64,000 nt of DNA from contig NZ_WPIN01000027.1 of assembly GCF_009754945.1 (NCBI RefSeq), positions 1 to 64,000 of the forward strand, read 5' to 3'. Positions 61,860-64,000 of the stretch are shown one piece after another. A program made the translations under genes and the position numbers. Below the pieces are notes generated by a model. It was not told where the DNA came from and searched no databases. It worked only from the letters and a program-made list of their open reading frames with translations. Numbering within the stretch: the first letter of the stretch is position 1; each line of letters begins with the position of its first letter. The stretch comes from Spirosoma arboris. GTDB lineage: Bacteria > Bacteroidota > Bacteroidia > Cytophagales > Spirosomataceae.

Positions 61860-61940
61860 CGCCGGTGCAATGATGAGTTATGGTAGGATCATAATTTATC
61901 ATCGCACCGGCGAATTAGTTATAATTCATAATTCATCATT
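61860..61940. repeat. overlapping inverted repeats upstream of murA
   Basis: A 15-bp stem with one mismatch pairs 61860-61874 with 61898-61912 (CGCCGGTGC / GCACCGGCG). A second, mutually exclusive stem pairs 61869-61882 with 61927-61940 (AATGATGAGTTATG / CATAATTCATCATT, one wobble). The latter ends 6 nt before the murA ATG. The two stems cannot form together. Confidence 0.75.
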
Positions 61941-61946
61941 CCACGA

Positions 61947-63254
61947 ATGGCATCTTTTCAAATTACAGGTGGGCGCAAACTAAAAGGCGAACTCATTCCG
62001 CAGGGGGCAAAAAACGAAGCGCTACAAATTCTCTGCGCCGTTTTACTAACTAAAGAACCCGTTATCATTCATAATATTCCAGGCATCCGCGATGTCAACC
62101 AGCTTATTGATCTGCTGGGCGATTTAGGTGTCTGGGTGACCAAGATTGGCGAAAGCTCGTACCGGTTCCAGGCCAGTGACGTTAATCTGGACTATCTGGA
62201 ATCCGACACTTACAAGCGCAAAGCAGCTGCCCTTCGAGGGTCGGTTATGTTACTGGGGCCTATGTTGGCTCGTTTCAAAAAAGGGCGAATTCCTCGGCCT
62301 GGTGGCGACAAAATCGGCCGTCGGCGGTTAGATACGCACTTCTTGGGTTTCGAAAAACTTGGAGCCCAGTTCAACTATGATCCCAACGACGGAGGCTATT
62401 ATCAGGTCGATGCCAGTAATCTACGCGGTGCCTATATGCTCCTTGACGAGGCATCTGTAACTGGGACTGCAAATGTTCTGATGGCCGCTGTTATGGCCGA
62501 AGGCATTACAACGATTTACAATGCTGCCTGCGAGCCATATCTTCAGCAACTATCCCGGATGCTCAATTCTATGGGAGCGAAAATCTCTGGTGTTGGCTCT
62601 AATCTGCTCACGATCGAAGGGGTTACAGAGCTGAAAGGAACTGAGCATACTATGCTCCCCGACATGATCGAGATTGGTTCGTTCATTGGCTTAGCCGCCA
62701 TGACGCAGTCGGAAATTACGATCAAAAACTGCCGGATTCCAGAGTTAGGTATCATTCCTGACCAGTTTAAACGGCTGGGCATTCAGATGGAATTTCGGGG
62801 CGACGATATTTTCGTTCCAGCTCAGGAGCATTACCAGATCGAAAGTTTTCTGGACGGTGGCATGATGACTGTTGCTGATGCACCCTGGCCTGGTTTTACG
62901 CCCGACTTGCTCAGCATTGTCCTCGTAACCGCTGTTCAGGCACAAGGAACATTGCTCATTCACCAGAAGATGTTCGAAAGTCGACTGTTTTTTGTGGATA
63001 AGTTAATCGACATGGGCGCCCAGATTATTCTTTGCGACCCACACCGCGCTACGGTAGTCGGTCTAAATCGCCAGGTTCCTCTAAAAGGAATCCGCATGTC
63101 GTCGCCAGATATCCGGGCGGGTGTTGCGCTGCTGATTGCAGCTATGTCTGCTAAGGGAACCAGTATCATCGACAGCATCGAACAGATTGACCGGGGTTAC
63201 CAACACATCGACACGCGCCTAAACGCAATTGGGGCCGAGATTATCCGGTTGTGA
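61947..63254 (+). CDS. murA: UDP-N-acetylglucosamine 1-carboxyvinyltransferase (MurA)
   Basis: First committed enzyme of peptidoglycan synthesis, transferring enolpyruvate from PEP to UDP-GlcNAc in the cytoplasm. The 435-residue protein has the catalytic Lys22-Asn23 (QGAKNEALQ) and the flexible loop PRPGGDKIGRRRLDTHFLGF. In E. coli MurA the loop has Cys115, the target of fosfomycin. The residue at the equivalent place here is Asp121 (GGDKIG), as in Chlamydia and Mycobacterium, and Asp at this site is known to give fosfomycin resistance. The start ATG at 61947 follows the overlapping palindromes by 6 nt. It lies downstream of DUF4290 and is followed by its own terminator. Confidence 0.95.
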   Translation: MASFQITGGRKLKGELIPQGAKNEALQILCAVLLTKEPVIIHNIPGIRDVNQLIDLLGDLGVWVTKIGESSYRFQASDVNLDYLESDTYKRKAAALRGSVMLLGPMLARFKKGRIPRPGGDKIGRRRLDTHFLGFEKLGAQFNYDPNDGGYYQVDASNLRGAYMLLDEASVTGTANVLMAAVMAEGITTIYNAACEPYLQQLSRMLNSMGAKISGVGSNLLTIEGVTELKGTEHTMLPDMIEIGSFIGLAAMTQSEITIKNCRIPELGIIPDQFKRLGIQMEFRGDDIFVPAQEHYQIESFLDGGMMTVADAPWPGFTPDLLSIVLVTAVQAQGTLLIHQKMFESRLFFVDKLIDMGAQIILCDPHRATVVGLNRQVPLKGIRMSSPDIRAGVALLIAAMSAKGTSIIDSIEQIDRGYQHIDTRLNAIGAEIIRL

Positions 63255-63282
63255 TTTCTGGTTTTGCAGACTGCTATTTTCC

Positions 63283-63308
63283 AAAAAGGGGCAAATCTGC
63301 CCCTTTTT
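63283..63308 (+). terminator. rho-independent terminator after murA
   Basis: Stem AAAAAGGGGCA with TGCCCCTTTTT, 4-nt loop, followed by further T. It lies 28 nt after the murA stop. Confidence 0.88.
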
Positions 63309-63439
63309 TATTTGCCAGAATCAGCCTATCTCTCTGCAACTAAGGCACATTCACTAAACCTTCTGGCCTAATTCTTGTCTTTAGAGTGTAACTCCTTTAC
63401 TTTAACGGCGAAATATTGTCCCTAAAATCAGTACACAAA

Positions 63440-64000
63440 ATGAAAACGCTACAATCCAATTTATCAATCTGGGCACTTGCAACCCTACTGGCTGGTGGTT
63501 CGTTAACAGCCTGCGCCCAGGCCACAACTGGCACAACAGCGGCTGCTGCCACTACTGCCAGTGACCCAGCAAAAACAACGCTTCTAACACCTCTACAGCA
63601 GTCTATTACGAAAATAAAAAAGCTAGTAGCTACGGGTGACCCTGATTTCGATTATTCCTTTCAGGCTAAACTTCATGCCCAGGGTGTACAGGATTTACTG
63701 AAACAGGAAATTCAGAACGGGAAAGATACTGCCCTGATAAAAATAGCAAAAACATTGCTTCCGGCTACTGATGCCGATGTTACGCTATTGGATGGAACAA
63801 TGCGGCAACTAAAACCAACGCGCCCTAACCAGGCTTATACACAAGCGCAAAGCCGTAATGTTGAGGCTATGAGTTTGAAATTACAACAAACGGGCACTAG
63901 CGACAAGTTAACCAGCAATCTGGACAAGAATTTTTCAACCTTGCTGCTTGATCAACGGCAGGATGCGATCGATATGGCGACTACCTATCTAAAATATGGT
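63440..64000 (+). CDS. DUF305-like lipoprotein, partial
   Basis: The start of a gene that runs past the window edge; 187 codons are visible. It has a signal peptide with lipobox LTAC (about 22-25) and a Thr/Ala-rich tether. It then has DFDYSFQAKLHAQGVQDLLK followed by QEIQNGKDTALIKIAKTLL, a pattern like DUF305 (D-x2-F...H...A/G...GKD...I-A). A second such segment begins near the edge with DAIDMATTYLKYG. The metal-binding His pair of canonical DUF305 is reduced to one His in the visible part. It is probably a periplasmic helical-bundle protein. Confidence 0.6.
   Translation, partial: MKTLQSNLSIWALATLLAGGSLTACAQATTGTTAAAATTASDPAKTTLLTPLQQSITKIKKLVATGDPDFDYSFQAKLHAQGVQDLLKQEIQNGKDTALIKIAKTLLPATDADVTLLDGTMRQLKPTRPNQAYTQAQSRNVEAMSLKLQQTGTSDKLTSNLDKNFSTLLLDQRQDAIDMATTYLKYG

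Noticed and set aside
1..64000. CRISPR arrays, tRNA or rRNA genes
   Set aside because: No regular repeat-spacer pattern, tRNA-like cloverleaf or rRNA sequence was recognised by eye. A tRNAscan or barrnap search would be decisive.
1..64000. Insertion sequences or prophage
   Set aside because: No transposase, integrase or phage-type genes occur among the readable frames. The palindromes lack any adjacent transposase.

Overview
The window reads as a piece of a chromosome from a Bacteroidota bacterium of the order Cytophagales, most likely a Spirosoma-like genus. This is inferred from gene content and not from any database match. The evidence is a fused cbb3 oxidase subunit CcoNO, a GLPGLI-family protein beside a large outer-membrane barrel protein, DUF4290 directly before murA, a Lys1-like carboxynorspermidine dehydrogenase with NspC, DUF6607 and DUF6134 proteins, and repeated promoter elements of the TAnnTTTG type known from Bacteroides and Flavobacterium. 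I saw no rRNA, tRNA, CRISPR array, insertion sequence or prophage. Most of the DNA is core chromosomal sequence. The small accessory-looking patches lie near 18.3-18.6 kb, 23.7-24.6 kb, 44.2-44.9 kb and 50.4-50.7 kb.

Layout. 0-10 kb is a microaerobic respiration block: ccoP, a ccoQ-like gene, ccoNO and ccoS on the minus strand, an acyl desaturase, an MFS transporter, the copper ATPase gene ccoI, and the divergent hemN. A symmetric FNR-type box sits between ccoI and hemN. 10-17 kb holds a GLPGLI protein with its outer-membrane barrel partner, pabB carrying an in-frame palindromic insertion, and a NYN nuclease fused to a cold-shock domain. 17-24 kb holds hisB, a possible 33-residue membrane peptide, an acyltransferase, nspC, tonB and the carboxynorspermidine dehydrogenase. 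24-32 kb holds a TetR regulator, Xaa-Pro aminopeptidase, a subtilase, a secreted repeat protein followed by a two-component system, and a DUF486 protein. 31-36 kb holds envelope and metabolic genes (hldD, queD, lpxB, thrB). 35-45 kb holds a lytic transglycosylase, GH20 and GH36 glycosidases and a flavoprotein. 45-53 kb holds a lipoprotein, a cupin anti-sigma-like protein, an APC permease, a TMEM175 channel, an M23 peptidase, DUF6607 and DUF4136. 53-64 kb holds atpG and atpA, FKBP, a tail-specific protease, MATE, DUF4290, murA and the start of a DUF305-like lipoprotein.

The most unusual feature is structural. Long inverted repeats with 14-30 bp arms and unrelated sequences sit with the near arm only 6-22 nt upstream of the start codon of at least nine genes (ccoQ, the desaturase gene, the acyltransferase gene, the response regulator gene, lpxB, atpG, the tail-specific protease gene, the MATE gene and murA). 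They fall between neighbouring genes and look different from the compact terminators found at gene ends. A related GC-rich palindrome with 55-bp arms has been absorbed in frame into pabB. Whether these are hairpin elements acting on mRNA, mobile palindromes or both is the main open question.

Several start codons were moved downstream of the longest open frame because a TAnnTTTG promoter or a palindrome occupies the extra 5' part (hisB, atpA, atpG, response regulator, DUF4290, thrB).
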